A DNA stretch of 64,000 bases from Pseudomonadota bacterium (GCA_029563075.1 JAKQTN010000052.1:62001-126000); one strand, 5' to 3'; shown: positions 29,132-39,071, counted from the first letter of the stretch. The notes: a model not told the origin generated them from the letters alone. Made by a program: numbers and translations.

Positions 29132-29767
29132 ATGAAATATATTGCACCAAAAGTCCACGAAGGTTCTTTTACCTGCCCTCATTGCAATGCAATTTCTCAA
29201 CAAACTTGGTGGAGCATTTCTCTTGATGCAACAGGCTACGTTAACCATAAATATGGTGAAGGTGCTTTGAGGGTTGGAAATTGCACCCATTGTACAAATA
29301 AAACGATATGGTTAAATGAAAAATTGCTCTATCCAACTACTAGTACCGCACCAATTGCTAATTCTGAGATGCCACAAAATGTTCGAGAAATATATGATGA
29401 AGCGTCTTCAATATTCTCGGCGTCCCCGCGTGCAGCAGCAGCTTTATTGCGATTGGCTTTGCAAATTTTATGTGAAAACCTTGGGGGTAAGGGCAAAAAT
29501 ATAAATGATGATATTGCCGCTTTAGTTTCAAAAGGCTTGCCAAATATAGTGCAACAGTCTCTAGATATTGTTCGAGTTACTGGTAACGATGCAGTGCATC
29601 CTGGTCAAATTGACGTGGACTCACCAGAGACCGTAGGTTCTTTATTTGAGCTTATTAATATCATTACGGAGTATATGGTAGCAATGCCAAATAAAGTTTC
29701 TGGAATTTACAAAAAGCTTCCAGCTAACAAGTTACAAGAAATTGAAAATCGGGATGCGAATAAGTAA
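29132..29767 (+). CDS. DUF4145 domain protein
   Basis: Protein of unknown function. The N-terminus holds a zinc-ribbon-like CPHC and a second CTHC pair. The C-terminal half is a DUF4145 domain: SPRAAAALLRLALQILCENL, INDDIAALVSKGLP, and GNDAVHPGQIDVDSPE. DUF4145 domains often occur in restriction and defence contexts, but nothing of that kind adjoins here. The base composition is clearly more AT-rich than aspS and kbl, suggesting acquisition. GTG 29120 opens the frame, but GAGGGTGAG before ATG 29132 favours the later start. Its stop directly abuts the stop of convergent kbl with no spacer. Confidence 0.85.
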   Translation: MKYIAPKVHEGSFTCPHCNAISQQTWWSISLDATGYVNHKYGEGALRVGNCTHCTNKTIWLNEKLLYPTTSTAPIANSEMPQNVREIYDEASSIFSASPRAAAALLRLALQILCENLGGKGKNINDDIAALVSKGLPNIVQQSLDIVRVTGNDAVHPGQIDVDSPETVGSLFELINIITEYMVAMPNKVSGIYKKLPANKLQEIENRDANK

Positions 29768-30958
29768 TCATGCTAACTCATCCCGACACCCCGCAAACGC
29801 TTTAATCGCGGCATCTAAATCCTCAGTAGTATGTGCGGCAGAAATCTGCGTGCGGATTCTGGCTTTGCCTTTTGGCACCACCGGAAAGAAAAAACCAATC
29901 GCATAAACCCCTTTTGTGAGCAGCATTTTGCTCATTTCCTGCGCTAGTACCGCATCGCTTAACATAATCGGGATAATCGGGTGGTCGCCTTCTTTTAAAT
30001 CAAAACCGGCAGCTTGCATGCCTGTTCTGAAGTAACGCGTATTGCTTTCTAGTTTGTCTCTAAGCGTTGTAGATTTGGAAAGCATGTTCAACACGCTTAG
30101 CGTTGTAGCGCAAATGCTAGGTGCGAGCGAGTTAGAGAATAAATAGGGTCTGGAACGCTGGCGCAATAGATCGATGATTTCTTTGCGGCCCGAGGTGCAG
30201 CCGCCCGATGCGCCGCCCAGCGCTTTACCAAAGGTGGTGGTAATGATGTCTACACGATCCATTACACCGCAGTATTCATGAACACCCTTACCATTTTTAC
30301 CCATAAAGCCAGTGGCATGCGAGTCATCATGGTGCACCATGGCGTCAAATTCATCGGCTAAATCGCACACCTGGTCGAGCTTGGCAATGGTGCCATCCAT
30401 CGAGAATACGCCGTCTGTGGTAATCAGTATGCGGCGCGCATTGTTTTGCTTTGCCTCGACCAGTTTTTCTCTCAGGTCTTGCATATCGTTATTTTTGTAG
30501 CGGTAACGCGCGGCCTTGCAAAGCCGCACACCGTCGATGATGGAGGCATGATTCAACTCATCTGAAATAATGGCATCTTGCTCGCTCAAAATTGTTTCAA
30601 ACAAACCGGTGTTGGCATCAAAGCAAGAGGAATACAGAATCGTATCTTCCATGCCCAAAAAGTCGCTCATGGCCTGCTCTAACTGTTTGTGGATGGATTG
30701 CGTACCGCAAATAAAGCGCACCGAGGCTAGGCCAAAGCCCCATTTATCCAAACCATCTTTTGCCGCCTGAATAAGCTCAGGATTGTTTGCCAGACCAAGG
30801 TAGTTATTGGCGCACATATTGATAACAACACTGCCATCAGCCAGCGTGATGCGATTGTTTTGGTCAGAAGCCAGGATGCGCTCGGTTTTATAAAGTCCCT
30901 GCGCCTCGATGTCTTTTAAGTCCTGTGCGAAACCCTGTTTTGCTGCCTTAAAACTCAT
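29768..30958 (-). CDS. kbl: 2-amino-3-ketobutyrate CoA ligase
   Basis: PLP-dependent enzyme cleaving 2-amino-3-ketobutyrate with CoA into glycine and acetyl-CoA, second step of threonine degradation. Family features: [57 protein letters not shown] and the PLP lysine in [14 protein letters not shown]. 396 aa, alpha-oxoamine synthase family. It follows tdh with a two-base gap on the same strand, forming the tdh-kbl operon. Confidence 0.97.
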   Translation of the reverse strand: MSFKAAKQGFAQDLKDIEAQGLYKTERILASDQNNRITLADGSVVINMCANNYLGLANNPELIQAAKDGLDKWGFGLASVRFICGTQSIHKQLEQAMSDFLGMEDTILYSSCFDANTGLFETILSEQDAIISDELNHASIIDGVRLCKAARYRYKNNDMQDLREKLVEAKQNNARRILITTDGVFSMDGTIAKLDQVCDLADEFDAMVHHDDSHATGFMGKNGKGVHEYCGVMDRVDIITTTFGKALGGASGGCTSGRKEIIDLLRQRSRPYLFSNSLAPSICATTLSVLNMLSKSTTLRDKLESNTRYFRTGMQAAGFDLKEGDHPIIPIMLSDAVLAQEMSKMLLTKGVYAIGFFFPVVPKGKARIRTQISAAHTTEDLDAAIKAFAGCRDELA

Positions 30959-30960
30959 GC

Positions 30961-31995
30961 TTATTCTTCCCAGTTGAGTATAACTTTGCCAGAGTTGCCG
31001 GAGCGCATCACATCAAAGCCTTTTTTAAAATCGGTATAGTGAAAGCGATGCGTGATGATTTTCTCTAACGGCAAGCCGCTTTGCACCATCATGGAGCCTT
31101 TGTACCAGGTCTCAAAAATTTCTCGGCCGTAAATACCTTTAATCGTTAGGCCTTTGAAGACCACCATGTCCCAATCGATGCCCGATCCTGCAGGCATGAT
31201 TGCCAGCATGGCAATGTGGCCGCCATTAATCATTTTGCTGAGCATGTCGCCGAAAGCCATGGGTGAGCCGGACATTTCTAAGCCCACATCAAATCCTTCA
31301 AAAATGCCTAAAGCATCCATCATTTCTTTGGTAATGCTTTCTTTGGCTACATTGACCGTGACTATGCGTGGCAAAATGCTTTTGATTAAATTCAAGCGGT
31401 ACTGATTCATGTCTGTAATGACAATGTTTCTGGCACCTGCGTGGTTGGCTACCAGTGCTGCCATGCTGCCGATGGGGCCGGCGCCGGTAATCAGCACGTC
31501 CTCGCCTACCATATTGAATGACAGTGCGGTGTGTACCGCGTTTCCGTAAGCATCGAAAAATGAGAGTAAATCGGTGTCAATGGGGCGGCTGGGCTTGAAC
31601 ACATTTTTGGCGGGAATCACCAGATATTCTGCAAAAGCGCCGTGACGATTAACGCCCACGCCAATGGTGTTGGGGCACAAGTGGGTGCGTCCGCCGAGGC
31701 AGTTGCGGCAACGTCCGCAAGTCAGGTGGCCTTCGCCGGAGACGATATCGCCGATGTTTAACCCGTCTACATTTGAACCAAATCCGGCAATCTCACCCAC
31801 ATACTCATGGCCGGTAATCATCGGCACGGGAATCGTTTTTTGTGCCCATTCATCCCAGTTATAAATGTGAATATCGGTGCCGCATATGGCCGTTTTTTTG
31901 ATTTTAATGAGCACATCATTATTACCAACGGCTGGCTCGGGCATGTCTTCCAGCCACAAGCCTTCTTTTGCATATTTCTTAACTAAAGCTTTCAT
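30961..31995 (-). CDS. tdh: L-threonine 3-dehydrogenase
   Basis: Zinc-dependent medium-chain dehydrogenase oxidising threonine to 2-amino-3-ketobutyrate. Motifs: [15 protein letters not shown] with a zinc Cys and His, GHEYVGEI, structural zinc cysteines in [15 protein letters not shown], and the NAD loop [13 protein letters not shown]. The open frame extends upstream to 32070, but AAGGAT before the ATG at 31995 and the family N-terminus [15 protein letters not shown] fix the start (344 aa). Operon with kbl. Confidence 0.97.
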   Translation of the reverse strand: MKALVKKYAKEGLWLEDMPEPAVGNNDVLIKIKKTAICGTDIHIYNWDEWAQKTIPVPMITGHEYVGEIAGFGSNVDGLNIGDIVSGEGHLTCGRCRNCLGGRTHLCPNTIGVGVNRHGAFAEYLVIPAKNVFKPSRPIDTDLLSFFDAYGNAVHTALSFNMVGEDVLITGAGPIGSMAALVANHAGARNIVITDMNQYRLNLIKSILPRIVTVNVAKESITKEMMDALGIFEGFDVGLEMSGSPMAFGDMLSKMINGGHIAMLAIMPAGSGIDWDMVVFKGLTIKGIYGREIFETWYKGSMMVQSGLPLEKIITHRFHYTDFKKGFDVMRSGNSGKVILNWEE

Positions 31996-32098
31996 CGTGT
32001 ATATCCTTCCGGGATGGCGATTTAACGACACACGTACTTTGTTGATTAAATACTCAGCAAAGTATCTCACATGGTTTCGTATTATTCAAACTGTTAAC

Positions 32099-32117
32099 CT
32101 GAATTGGATTCAGGTAT
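32099..32117. promoter_or_regulatory. Palindrome in the tdh/glyoxalase gap
   Basis: CCTGAATTGGATTCAGG (32099-32115) is a perfect 7-bp inverted repeat with a 3-base centre, lying between divergent genes. The 15-mer ATTGGATTCAGGTAT at 32103-32117 recurs upstream of the FmdB gene at 26228. Confidence 0.4.
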
Positions 32118-32160
32118 GATTCCTACCCAATCAATATGAACCCGTAAGTAGTATAAGCAT

Positions 32161-32550
32161 ATGCCTGTTACCGAAATCAATCATGTTAATCTACGCACGC
32201 CTTACGAGACGATGCTTAAACTTAAAGACTTTTACTGCGATGTAGTGGGGTTAAAGGTCGGGCCACGTGAGGGGTTTACCAGCCGCGGCTTCTGGCTTTA
32301 TATTGGCGATAACGATGTGCTGCATCTGGCCGAGTATCGCGGTGAAGGCGAGCCGCTGACCAACGTGCTCACAACCCTAGACCATGTGTCGTTTACCTGT
32401 ACCGATATGCCCGCGATGGAAGCACATTTGAAGGCGCATAATATTGATTACTCAATCCGTGATTTGCCTGTGTTGAATGTCAAACAAATCAACTTCAAAG
32501 ACCCGGTTGGCAATGGCATTGAGCTGTTTTTTCATATGGAAAATGAATAA
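32161..32550 (+). CDS. Glyoxalase/bleomycin-resistance fold (VOC) protein
   Basis: Vicinal oxygen chelate superfamily protein of 129 aa. It shows paired beta-alpha-beta modules: EINHVNLRTPYETMLKLKDFYCDVVGLK at the start and LDHVSFTCTDMPAMEAHL later, with DPVGNGIELFF at the end. Candidate metal ligands are His8, a central His in HLAEYRGEG and the C-terminal Glu in GIELFF. Substrate cannot be assigned; the family includes glyoxalase I, dioxygenases and resistance proteins. Divergent from tdh and followed by the SoxYZ gene. Confidence 0.88.
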   Translation: MPVTEINHVNLRTPYETMLKLKDFYCDVVGLKVGPREGFTSRGFWLYIGDNDVLHLAEYRGEGEPLTNVLTTLDHVSFTCTDMPAMEAHLKAHNIDYSIRDLPVLNVKQINFKDPVGNGIELFFHMENE

Positions 32551-32664
32551 TGTGACGAGAGTCACATACAGGCGGTTGAATAAAACTAAAATAGCGCCTT
32601 GTAGTCATAATTTTAGTTAATGCGTTAACATGGCATGTATATAAATTGCGGTTTTGGGGGATGT

Positions 32665-33465
32665 ATGAAATTGAGTAAAATGATTTTTGCTGCTTTGTCA
32701 GGCGCTATTCTATTAGCTTCTAGCCTGCCTGTTTTTGCCGAGGCGGATCCTAAATTGTGGCCGGTGATGAAAGAGGCTTTTTTTGCTAAACGTGAGATGA
32801 CAGAAGCCAATTTCATTAAGATTGACGCGCCGCGCCGCGCCGAAAGCGGCGCGCAGGTGCCAGTTACCTATAGCATAGATAATGCAGCTGCAAATGGTGT
32901 AGTGATTAAAAAGCTATATGCGTTTGTAGATGCAAACCCGATTCCGCTTACGGCCACGTATCATTTGACCGATGCACTCGGCAATTTCCAACTGTCGACA
33001 CGCATTCGCTTTGAAACTGACGCGTTTGTGCGTTTGGTGGGTGAAACGGCCGATGGCAAGCTGTATCTGGCTTCACGCGAAATCCGCGCGGCGGGCGGCT
33101 GCGGCGGTACGGTAGATGCGGATGAAGCGGCGATTCGCGCATCAGCTGGTAAAATCAAATTCAAGGTGGATGACCCGGTAAAAATCGGCAGTGCTAGTTC
33201 GACTACTTTTAACATCAAACACCCTATGCGTACCGGGCTGCAGCGCGAATTGGTGTCGCAAGGATTTATTCCTGCGTTTTACATTAACAAGGCTGCGTTT
33301 ACCTATAACGGTAAGCCTGTCATGACGATCGATGTGGGCGTGGGCACGGCGGAAGACCCTTATTTCAAATTTAATTTTGTGCCGGATGCACCTGGCAAAT
33401 TAGAGGTGGTGGCGACTGATAATGAAGGTAAAAGCTTTACGGAAGCTGTAGAAGTAAAAAGCTAA
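32665..33465 (+). CDS. SoxYZ-like fused carrier (quinoprotein-dehydrogenase-associated type)
   Basis: Periplasmic protein that fuses a SoxY-like and a SoxZ-like domain in one 266-aa chain. A signal peptide ends near PVFAEADP. The SoxY part ends with the carrier motif GGCGG (residues 144-148, Cys146), which in SoxY carries sulfur intermediates. The SoxZ-like beta sandwich follows (VKIGSASSTTFNIKHPMRTG). Unlike sulfur-oxidiser SoxY, the motif lies in the middle because of the fusion. Such fused proteins usually accompany PQQ-dependent alcohol dehydrogenases, yet none adjoins here. A GGGGG ribosome-binding site precedes ATG 32665. Role unknown. Confidence 0.85.
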   Translation: MKLSKMIFAALSGAILLASSLPVFAEADPKLWPVMKEAFFAKREMTEANFIKIDAPRRAESGAQVPVTYSIDNAAANGVVIKKLYAFVDANPIPLTATYHLTDALGNFQLSTRIRFETDAFVRLVGETADGKLYLASREIRAAGGCGGTVDADEAAIRASAGKIKFKVDDPVKIGSASSTTFNIKHPMRTGLQRELVSQGFIPAFYINKAAFTYNGKPVMTIDVGVGTAEDPYFKFNFVPDAPGKLEVVATDNEGKSFTEAVEVKS

Positions 33466-33481
33466 GCGCTAGCAGTGAATT

Positions 33482-33509
33482 AAAGGCCTCCCAGTGGAGG
33501 CCTTTTTTT
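33482..33509 (+). terminator. Intrinsic terminator of the SoxYZ gene
   Basis: 10-bp perfect stem AAAGGCCTCC / GGAGGCCTTT, CAGT loop, followed by seven T residues, starting 16 bases after the stop. Confidence 0.95.
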
Positions 33510-33572
33510 ATTGGATTTATCACTAAAATCATTAAGTGTTAAAATAGCGCTATTAATTTTTGGGGACAAAAA

Positions 33573-33992
33573 ATGAAAAGTTACCGTAAAGAGCTTTGGT
33601 TTAATCCGCCAACCCGCGTTGCTTTTATCCGCATTACTGAGCAAGTGCGAGAGTGCTTGCGCGAGAGTGGTGTCCGCGAAGGCTTGGTGCTGGTAAACGC
33701 TATGCACATTACCGCCAGCGTGTTTATCAATGACGATGAGCGCGGCCTGCACCACGATTACACGCAGTGGCTGGAACGCCTTGCGCCGCACGAGCCGGTG
33801 AGCAGCTATCGCCATAATGATACCGGCGAGGATAACGCTGATGCACATATGAAGCGTCAAGTAATGGGGCGTGAGGTGGTGGTGGCGATTACCGATGGGC
33901 AGCTGGACTTTGGCCCTTGGGAACAGATTTTTTATGGTGAGTTTGATGGCAGACGTAAGAAGCGTGTACTGGTAAAGATTATTGGTGAATAA
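33573..33992 (+). CDS. YjbQ family protein
   Basis: Member of the UPF0047/YjbQ family, described elsewhere as a secondary thiamine-phosphate synthase. 139 aa with the conserved [18 protein letters not shown] segment, [18 protein letters not shown], and [28 protein letters not shown] at the C-terminus. The histidine-rich HMKRQ and HHDY segments are the likely metal or active-site residues. GGGGAC lies before the ATG. Its TAA is followed directly by the GTG start of the U32-family gene, so they form an operon. The physiological role is uncertain. Confidence 0.9.
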   Translation: MKSYRKELWFNPPTRVAFIRITEQVRECLRESGVREGLVLVNAMHITASVFINDDERGLHHDYTQWLERLAPHEPVSSYRHNDTGEDNADAHMKRQVMGREVVVAITDGQLDFGPWEQIFYGEFDGRRKKRVLVKIIGE

Positions 33993-35339
33993 GTGAAAAT
34001 TCCTGAATTACTAGCCCCGGCGGGCGATTTGGATCGTATGCGGACCGCATATGATTATGGTGCAGATGCGGTATACGCTGGGCAGCCACGGTATAGCCTG
34101 CGGGCGCGTAATAACGATTTTACGATGGCGAACTTGGAGATTGGTATCGGTGAGGCGCATGCACGCGGCAAAAAGTTTTTCGTCGCGAGTAACATCTCGC
34201 CGCATAACGCCAAGGTGAAAACTTACATGGCGGATATGGAACCGGTCATCAACATGAAGCCAGATGCGCTGATTATGTCGGACCCAGGCTTGATTATGAT
34301 GGTGCGGGAAAAATGGCCGGAAATGCCGGTGCATCTATCGGTGCAGGCCAATACCGTCAATTTCGCTACGGTAAAGTTCTGGCAAAGTTTGGGGCTGACG
34401 CGCGTGATTCTGTCGCGCGAATTATCATTGGATGAGATTGAAGAAATCCGTCAGCTTTGCCCTGACATGGAGCTGGAAGTGTTTGTGCACGGCGCCTTGT
34501 GCATTGCCTATTCCGGCCGCTGCTTGCTTTCAGGATATTTTAATCATCGCGACCCCAACCAGGGCACGTGTACCAATAGCTGCCGCTGGGATTACAAAGT
34601 GCATGATGCCGCAGAAGATGCTGCTGGTGTGATTCGCCTCAACGAATTTGATTTTAAGGCGGAGATGGAAAAATCCAGCTTATCGGGATGCGGTAGCCTC
34701 CCGCGCCATCCGTTAGCGGATAAGGTGTATCTCATTGAAGAAAAAGGCCGGCCAGGCGAATTGTTGCCGATTATGGAAGACGAGCACGGTACTTACATCA
34801 TGAACAGCAAGGACTTACGCGCTATTGAGCATGTAGAGCGGCTCATTAAGATGGGCGTGGATTCTTTGAAAATTGAAGGGCGCACCAAATCACGTTATTA
34901 CGTGGCGCGCACTTGCCAGAATTACCGTAAAGCCATTGATGATGCGCTCGCTGGCCGTCCATTTGACTGGAGTTTGTTAAGCGATTTGGAAAACCTCGCC
35001 AATCGTGGCTATACCGATGGTTTTTATCAGCGTCATCATACGGCTGAGCATCAAAATTATAAACAGGGCTATTCAAGCTCTAACCGCAGCCTGTATGTGG
35101 GCGATGTAGTGGCCTATGATGCGGAAAAAGGCTTGGCCGACATTGAAGCACGTAACAAGTTTGCAGTAGGCGATCGCCTGCAAGTGATACATCCGGCAGG
35201 CAATCGTGAGTTAGTTGTTGAAGAAATGTTCAACAAAAAAGGTGAGCATATCCAGGAAGCTTCCGGTAGCGGTTATTTTGTACGCCTGCCAATTGCCGCA
35301 AATGATTTAAGCAATGCGATGGTGGCCAAGTACCTTTAA
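33993..35339 (+). CDS. trhP: U32 peptidase-family tRNA hydroxylation protein TrhP (YegQ)
   Basis: Close in sequence to E. coli YegQ/TrhP, which with prephenate takes part in 5-hydroxyuridine formation at the tRNA wobble position. The N-terminus (PELLAPAGDLDRMRTAYDYGADAVYAGQPRYSL-type) and the four conserved cysteines in CIAYSGRC, LLSGYF, CTNSC are visible; these bind an iron-sulfur cluster in family members. SLKIEGRTKSRYYVA is the family block. The GTG start abuts the stop of yjbQ. 448 aa matches. No protease catalytic residues are expected. Confidence 0.9.
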   Translation: MKIPELLAPAGDLDRMRTAYDYGADAVYAGQPRYSLRARNNDFTMANLEIGIGEAHARGKKFFVASNISPHNAKVKTYMADMEPVINMKPDALIMSDPGLIMMVREKWPEMPVHLSVQANTVNFATVKFWQSLGLTRVILSRELSLDEIEEIRQLCPDMELEVFVHGALCIAYSGRCLLSGYFNHRDPNQGTCTNSCRWDYKVHDAAEDAAGVIRLNEFDFKAEMEKSSLSGCGSLPRHPLADKVYLIEEKGRPGELLPIMEDEHGTYIMNSKDLRAIEHVERLIKMGVDSLKIEGRTKSRYYVARTCQNYRKAIDDALAGRPFDWSLLSDLENLANRGYTDGFYQRHHTAEHQNYKQGYSSSNRSLYVGDVVAYDAEKGLADIEARNKFAVGDRLQVIHPAGNRELVVEEMFNKKGEHIQEASGSGYFVRLPIAANDLSNAMVAKYL

Positions 35340-35351
35340 GGCAACCGGAAT

Positions 35352-35786
35352 CTATTGCCCACGAATATAGTTTTCTAGCTGTTTGATTAAATATTGCTGG
35401 TGGGTAATCGTTTCCTTGACCAAATCGCCCAGGGAAAGCATGCCGAGCACTTTTTCGCCATCCATTATTGGCAAATGGCGAATGCGTTTTTCGCTCATTA
35501 AACTCATGGCCGCGTCTACCAAATCATCTGGTTTGCCTGTAATCAGTTTAGATGACATGACTTCGTGTACTTGCGTGGTCTTGGATGAACGGCCTTGCAG
35601 CACAATTTCCCGCGCATAGTCGCGCTCCGAAAATATCCCCACCAGTTTGTCACCTTGCATGATGGCTAAAGCACCAATTTTATATTCAGCAAGAATAACA
35701 AGCGCATCAAACACAGGCCGGTCGGGAGCAATGGAGATAAGCTCTTTATGTTTTTTTTCGTTTAAGATTTGTTGTAATGTTTTCAT
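35352..35786 (-). CDS. CBS-domain pair protein
   Basis: Stand-alone pair of CBS domains of about 144 aa. CBS1 covers about residues 10-65 (PVFDALVILAEYKIGALAIMQGDKLVGIFSERDYAREI) and CBS2 about 80-135 (DLVDAAMSLMSEKRIRHLPIMDGEKVLGMLSLGDLV). Such pairs bind adenine nucleotides and act as energy or NAD sensors for partner proteins, but no partner is attached. The frame is open from 35798; GGGGAG before the ATG at 35786 sets the start. It is convergent with trhP and divergent from the EamA gene. Confidence 0.92.
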   Translation of the reverse strand: MKTLQQILNEKKHKELISIAPDRPVFDALVILAEYKIGALAIMQGDKLVGIFSERDYAREIVLQGRSSKTTQVHEVMSSKLITGKPDDLVDAAMSLMSEKRIRHLPIMDGEKVLGMLSLGDLVKETITHQQYLIKQLENYIRGQ

Positions 35787-35874
35787 GATTCTCCCCACCC
35801 CTTAAGCTTAATAAAAAATATACATCTTATAATGACTATACCAACATTCTAAATCAACTTTTGAAGTTCGGACC

Positions 35875-36786
35875 ATGCAAAAAAATATTGTCATGAAGGC
35901 TTTTGCTGCACTTTTTATACTTACCTTGATTTGGGGCTATAACTGGGTAGTAATGAAGCTGGCCGTGCAGTATGCCAGCCCGTTCCAGTTTGCCGCGCTG
36001 CGCACATTTTTAGGTGCAATTATGTTGTTTATTGTGCTGTTTTTAATGAAAAGACCGCTGGCATTAAAGGAGTTTCCTACTATGCTTGTGCTTGGTTTGC
36101 TGCAAACTTGCGGTTTTACGGGGTTGCTGATTTGGGCGTTGGTGGAGGGCGGCGCGGGTAAAACAGCCGTGCTGTCTTATACCATGCCGTTCTGGGTGAT
36201 GCTGTTTGCATGGCCTATGCTGGGTGAAAAAGTGCAGGGCTGGCAATGGCTGGCGGTTGCGTTTGCATTGTTTGGCATTGTGCTGATATTCGATCCTCTG
36301 CATATCAAATCTGACGCCTTTAGTATGCTGCTGGCGTTATTTTCCGGAATTTCATGGGCAATCTCTGCAATAGTTTCTAAGAAACTGCATCAACGTGCAC
36401 CGCATCTGGATTTACTCAATATCACAGCCTGGCCTACGCTGCTGGGATCTCTCCCCATCATTTTCATCGCGCTCACCGCGCCTGCGCCGCCGATTCAATG
36501 GACAAACACCTTTGTGTTAACCATTGTGTACAGTATTTTCTTGAGCGGTTCGCTCGCATGGGTGCTGTGGTTGTACGCCTTGCAACGTCTGCCAGCAGGC
36601 GTAGCAAGTATGACGAGCATGCTCGCGCCTGTAATAGGTGTTATTTCCGCCTGGATTCAGTTGGGGGAACGGCCGGGTAATCTTGAGCTGGCCGGCATGC
36701 TATTTGTTGCATTGGCGCTGGTGATTATTTCGATGGTCACCATGAAAAAACATGTGCCGGTCGACCCTGCGATGGGACAGGAATAG
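35875..36786 (+). CDS. EamA/DMT-family transporter
   Basis: Drug/metabolite transporter superfamily protein with ten predicted helices arranged as two EamA repeats. Visible features are LIWGYNWVVMKLAVQYASP in helix 1, GEKVQGWQWLAVAFALFGIVL at the end of the first repeat, and LAPVIGVISAWIQLGERPGNLELAGMLFVALALV in the second. RhaT/YedA-like exporters of amino acids or metabolites share this layout, but the substrate is unknown. Followed by yebC after 49 bases. Confidence 0.9.
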   Translation: MQKNIVMKAFAALFILTLIWGYNWVVMKLAVQYASPFQFAALRTFLGAIMLFIVLFLMKRPLALKEFPTMLVLGLLQTCGFTGLLIWALVEGGAGKTAVLSYTMPFWVMLFAWPMLGEKVQGWQWLAVAFALFGIVLIFDPLHIKSDAFSMLLALFSGISWAISAIVSKKLHQRAPHLDLLNITAWPTLLGSLPIIFIALTAPAPPIQWTNTFVLTIVYSIFLSGSLAWVLWLYALQRLPAGVASMTSMLAPVIGVISAWIQLGERPGNLELAGMLFVALALVIISMVTMKKHVPVDPAMGQE

Positions 36787-36835
36787 ACGTGGTAAAATCA
36801 AACTTCAAATTTTTTAGAATTAAGGGTTAAGCAGC

Positions 36836-37561
36836 ATGGCTGGACATAGTAAATGGGCAAATATCCAACATCGCAAAGGCAGACAGGATGCCAAACGCGG
36901 CAAGATTTTCACCAAACTGATTAAAGAGATTACGGTAGCAGCCCGTCTGGGCGGCGGTGATCCCGCCATGAATCCGCGCCTGCGTGCGGCGGTGGCAGAA
37001 GCCAAAGAAGAAAATATGCCGTCTGACAATATCACCCGTGCCATTAAAAAAGGTACCGGCGAACTGGAGGGCGTGAACTACGAAGAGATTCGCTACGAAG
37101 GTTATGGCATCAATGGCGCGGCAATTATTATCGATTGCCTGACGGATAACAAACAGCGTGCGGTGGCTGATGTACGCCATGCTCTCACTAAGTTTGGCGG
37201 AAATCTGGGTACCGATGGCTGTGTTGCGTTTATGTTCAAGCATTGCGGCAGCCTAGTGTACGAGCCTGGCACGAGCGAGGATCAGGTGATGGAAGCCGCA
37301 CTGGAGGCAGGTGCTGAAGATATTGTGACGGACGAAGATGGCAGTATAGAAGTGATTACAGCGCCTAATGACTTTTTGACCGTGAAAGAAGCGATGGAAG
37401 CCGCAGGCCTTAAAGCGGTGGTGGCAGAAGTCACCATGAAACCTTTGAACGAGGTGGAGTTTGCAGGGGATGATGCGGTAAAAATGCAAAAAATCCTGGA
37501 CGCGCTGGAAGATTTGGATGATGTGCAGGATGTCTACACCACAGCATTGATAGAGGACTAG
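36836..37561 (+). CDS. yebC: YebC/PmpR-family regulatory protein
   Basis: Conserved cytoplasmic protein of the TACO1/YebC family, linked to translation of proline-rich stretches and to transcription control in some species. The N-terminus [22 protein letters not shown] is invariant, followed by [18 protein letters not shown], the acidic [12 protein letters not shown] and the C-terminal NEVEFAGDD region. 241 aa is the normal length. It overlaps the GTG start of ruvC by one base, the usual yebC-ruvC coupling. Confidence 0.97.
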   Translation: MAGHSKWANIQHRKGRQDAKRGKIFTKLIKEITVAARLGGGDPAMNPRLRAAVAEAKEENMPSDNITRAIKKGTGELEGVNYEEIRYEGYGINGAAIIIDCLTDNKQRAVADVRHALTKFGGNLGTDGCVAFMFKHCGSLVYEPGTSEDQVMEAALEAGAEDIVTDEDGSIEVITAPNDFLTVKEAMEAAGLKAVVAEVTMKPLNEVEFAGDDAVKMQKILDALEDLDDVQDVYTTALIED

Positions 37562-38127
37562 TGAGCGAAATTAGAATCCTCGGCATCGACCCCGGCCTGC
37601 GCATAACGGGTTTTGGTGTCATTGAAAAAATAGGTGAAAAAATCACTTATATTGCAAGCGGTACGATTAAAACTGCTTCAGCAAAAAAGAATAAAAATGC
37701 AGATGAGGACGATAGAGAAGAGTTGCCTGCGCGGCTGAAAGTGATATTGGACGGTCTGTTTGAGGTGATTGATACTTATCAGCCTAACCAAGTCGCTGTA
37801 GAAAAAGTGTTTGTGAATGTGAACCCGCAGTCAACGCTGCTGCTGGGTCAGGCACGCGGCGCAGCAATCAGTGCGGCAGTAATCCGTAATCTAATCGTGG
37901 CAGAATACACCGCTCTGCAGGTGAAGCAGGCTGTTGTTGGTAATGGCCATGCACAAAAAGAACAGGTGCAGGAGATGGTCAAACGCTTGCTAAATTTACC
38001 TGCCGCACCCAAACCAGATTCGGCAGATGCTTTGGCTTGCGCCATTTGCCATGCACATGGCGGGCAGGGTTTAGGCAAGCTGGCAACAGCTGGGTTTCGC
38101 GTAAAAAATGGACGCCTTGTCGGATGA
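37561..38127 (+). CDS. ruvC: Holliday junction resolvase RuvC
   Basis: Dimeric endonuclease resolving Holliday junctions. The catalytic acidic residues are recognisable in [17 protein letters not shown] (Asp), [14 protein letters not shown] (Glu) and [16 protein letters not shown] (two Asp). The start is GTG 37561 overlapping the yebC stop. A 10-residue Lys/Asn-rich insertion (KKNKNADED) follows the first strand. The stop overlaps the next ATG by four bases, coupling it to a prenyltransferase gene instead of ruvA directly. Confidence 0.96.
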   Translation: MSEIRILGIDPGLRITGFGVIEKIGEKITYIASGTIKTASAKKNKNADEDDREELPARLKVILDGLFEVIDTYQPNQVAVEKVFVNVNPQSTLLLGQARGAAISAAVIRNLIVAEYTALQVKQAVVGNGHAQKEQVQEMVKRLLNLPAAPKPDSADALACAICHAHGGQGLGKLATAGFRVKNGRLVG

Positions 38128-39071
38128 GTAAGTCTGCAATCGAGCCCATGCCGGTAAATTTTTCTAATCCGTTTGTTCGCTACTTTGCCGCTACCCGGCC
38201 CGCATTTTTAATGGCGACTTTAGCGGCCTGTTTGCTAGGGCAGACAGGCGCAATCTATTCCGGCATTCAAATTCAAGCGTCAACCGCAGTGTTAACCATA
38301 TTACTTGCTTTACTGGTACACGCGGGCGTGAATGTGCTTAACGATTATTTCGACGCCCTCAGTGGCACAGATGCGATCAATACCGAACGCTTGTATCCAT
38401 TTACTGGTGGCAGCCGCTTCATTCAGAACGGGGTGTTGACGCCAAAACAGACGGCGTATTTTGGCTACCTGTTATTGGGCGCTGCTATGCTAGGCGGGTT
38501 GTGGCTGTCGCGGCAGGTCGGGGTTGGCTTGCTGATCATAGGCGCTGTAGGCACGCTCATCGGATGGGCCTACTCTGCGGCTCCGTTGCGCTTGAATGGT
38601 CGAGGTTTGGGCGAGTTGTGCGTGCTGTTGGGTTTTCTTGGCGTTGTGATGGGTGCGGATTATGTACAGAGAAGGGCGTTTTCGTTGCAGCCGCTAGTCG
38701 TTGGCGCGCCTTATGCTTTGCTGGTGACCAATTTGCTTTACATCAATCAGTTTCCGGACCGAAAGGCAGATGCAGCGGCAGGCAAGCGTCATCTGGTAGT
38801 AAGGCTGCCGCTGCAGAAAGCAGTATTGGCTTATCCTGTTCTGGCCGGGCTTGCGTTTACCTGGTTGCTATTCGCGACCGCAATCGGAAAACTGCCCATG
38901 CTGGCAATGTTATCCGCGCTGCCGCTGTTGTTTTCTGCACGGGCTTCCTGGTTGCTGCGACGTTTTGCAGCAAGACCGGCGCATTTGCGCCCCGCTATTC
39001 AGCTAACACTTGCAGCCATGCTGAGTCATGCGTTACTGTTATCAATTATCATGTTTTGGAAGACGCCATGA
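38124..39071 (+). CDS. UbiA/MenA-family prenyltransferase
   Basis: Polytopic membrane enzyme transferring a polyprenyl group to an aromatic or quinone precursor. The first Asp-rich motif is [11 protein letters not shown] and the second is [14 protein letters not shown]; about nine helices are predicted. The motif spacing is closer to MenA-like 1,4-dihydroxy-2-naphthoate prenyltransferases than to UbiA, but no men gene is in the window, so the acceptor is uncertain. Start ATG 38124 overlaps the ruvC stop (ATGA) and its own stop overlaps the ruvA start. It is therefore embedded inside the ruvC-ruvA operon. Confidence 0.86.
   Translation: MSKSAIEPMPVNFSNPFVRYFAATRPAFLMATLAACLLGQTGAIYSGIQIQASTAVLTILLALLVHAGVNVLNDYFDALSGTDAINTERLYPFTGGSRFIQNGVLTPKQTAYFGYLLLGAAMLGGLWLSRQVGVGLLIIGAVGTLIGWAYSAAPLRLNGRGLGELCVLLGFLGVVMGADYVQRRAFSLQPLVVGAPYALLVTNLLYINQFPDRKADAAAGKRHLVVRLPLQKAVLAYPVLAGLAFTWLLFATAIGKLPMLAMLSALPLLFSARASWLLRRFAARPAHLRPAIQLTLAAMLSHALLLSIIMFWKTP

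Noticed and set aside
38501-39067. Long frame reading into ruvA, giving a 380-aa protein
   Set aside because: It overlaps the prenyltransferase gene in another frame, has no family match in its first 189 residues, and RuvA begins at the ATGA overlap at 39068.
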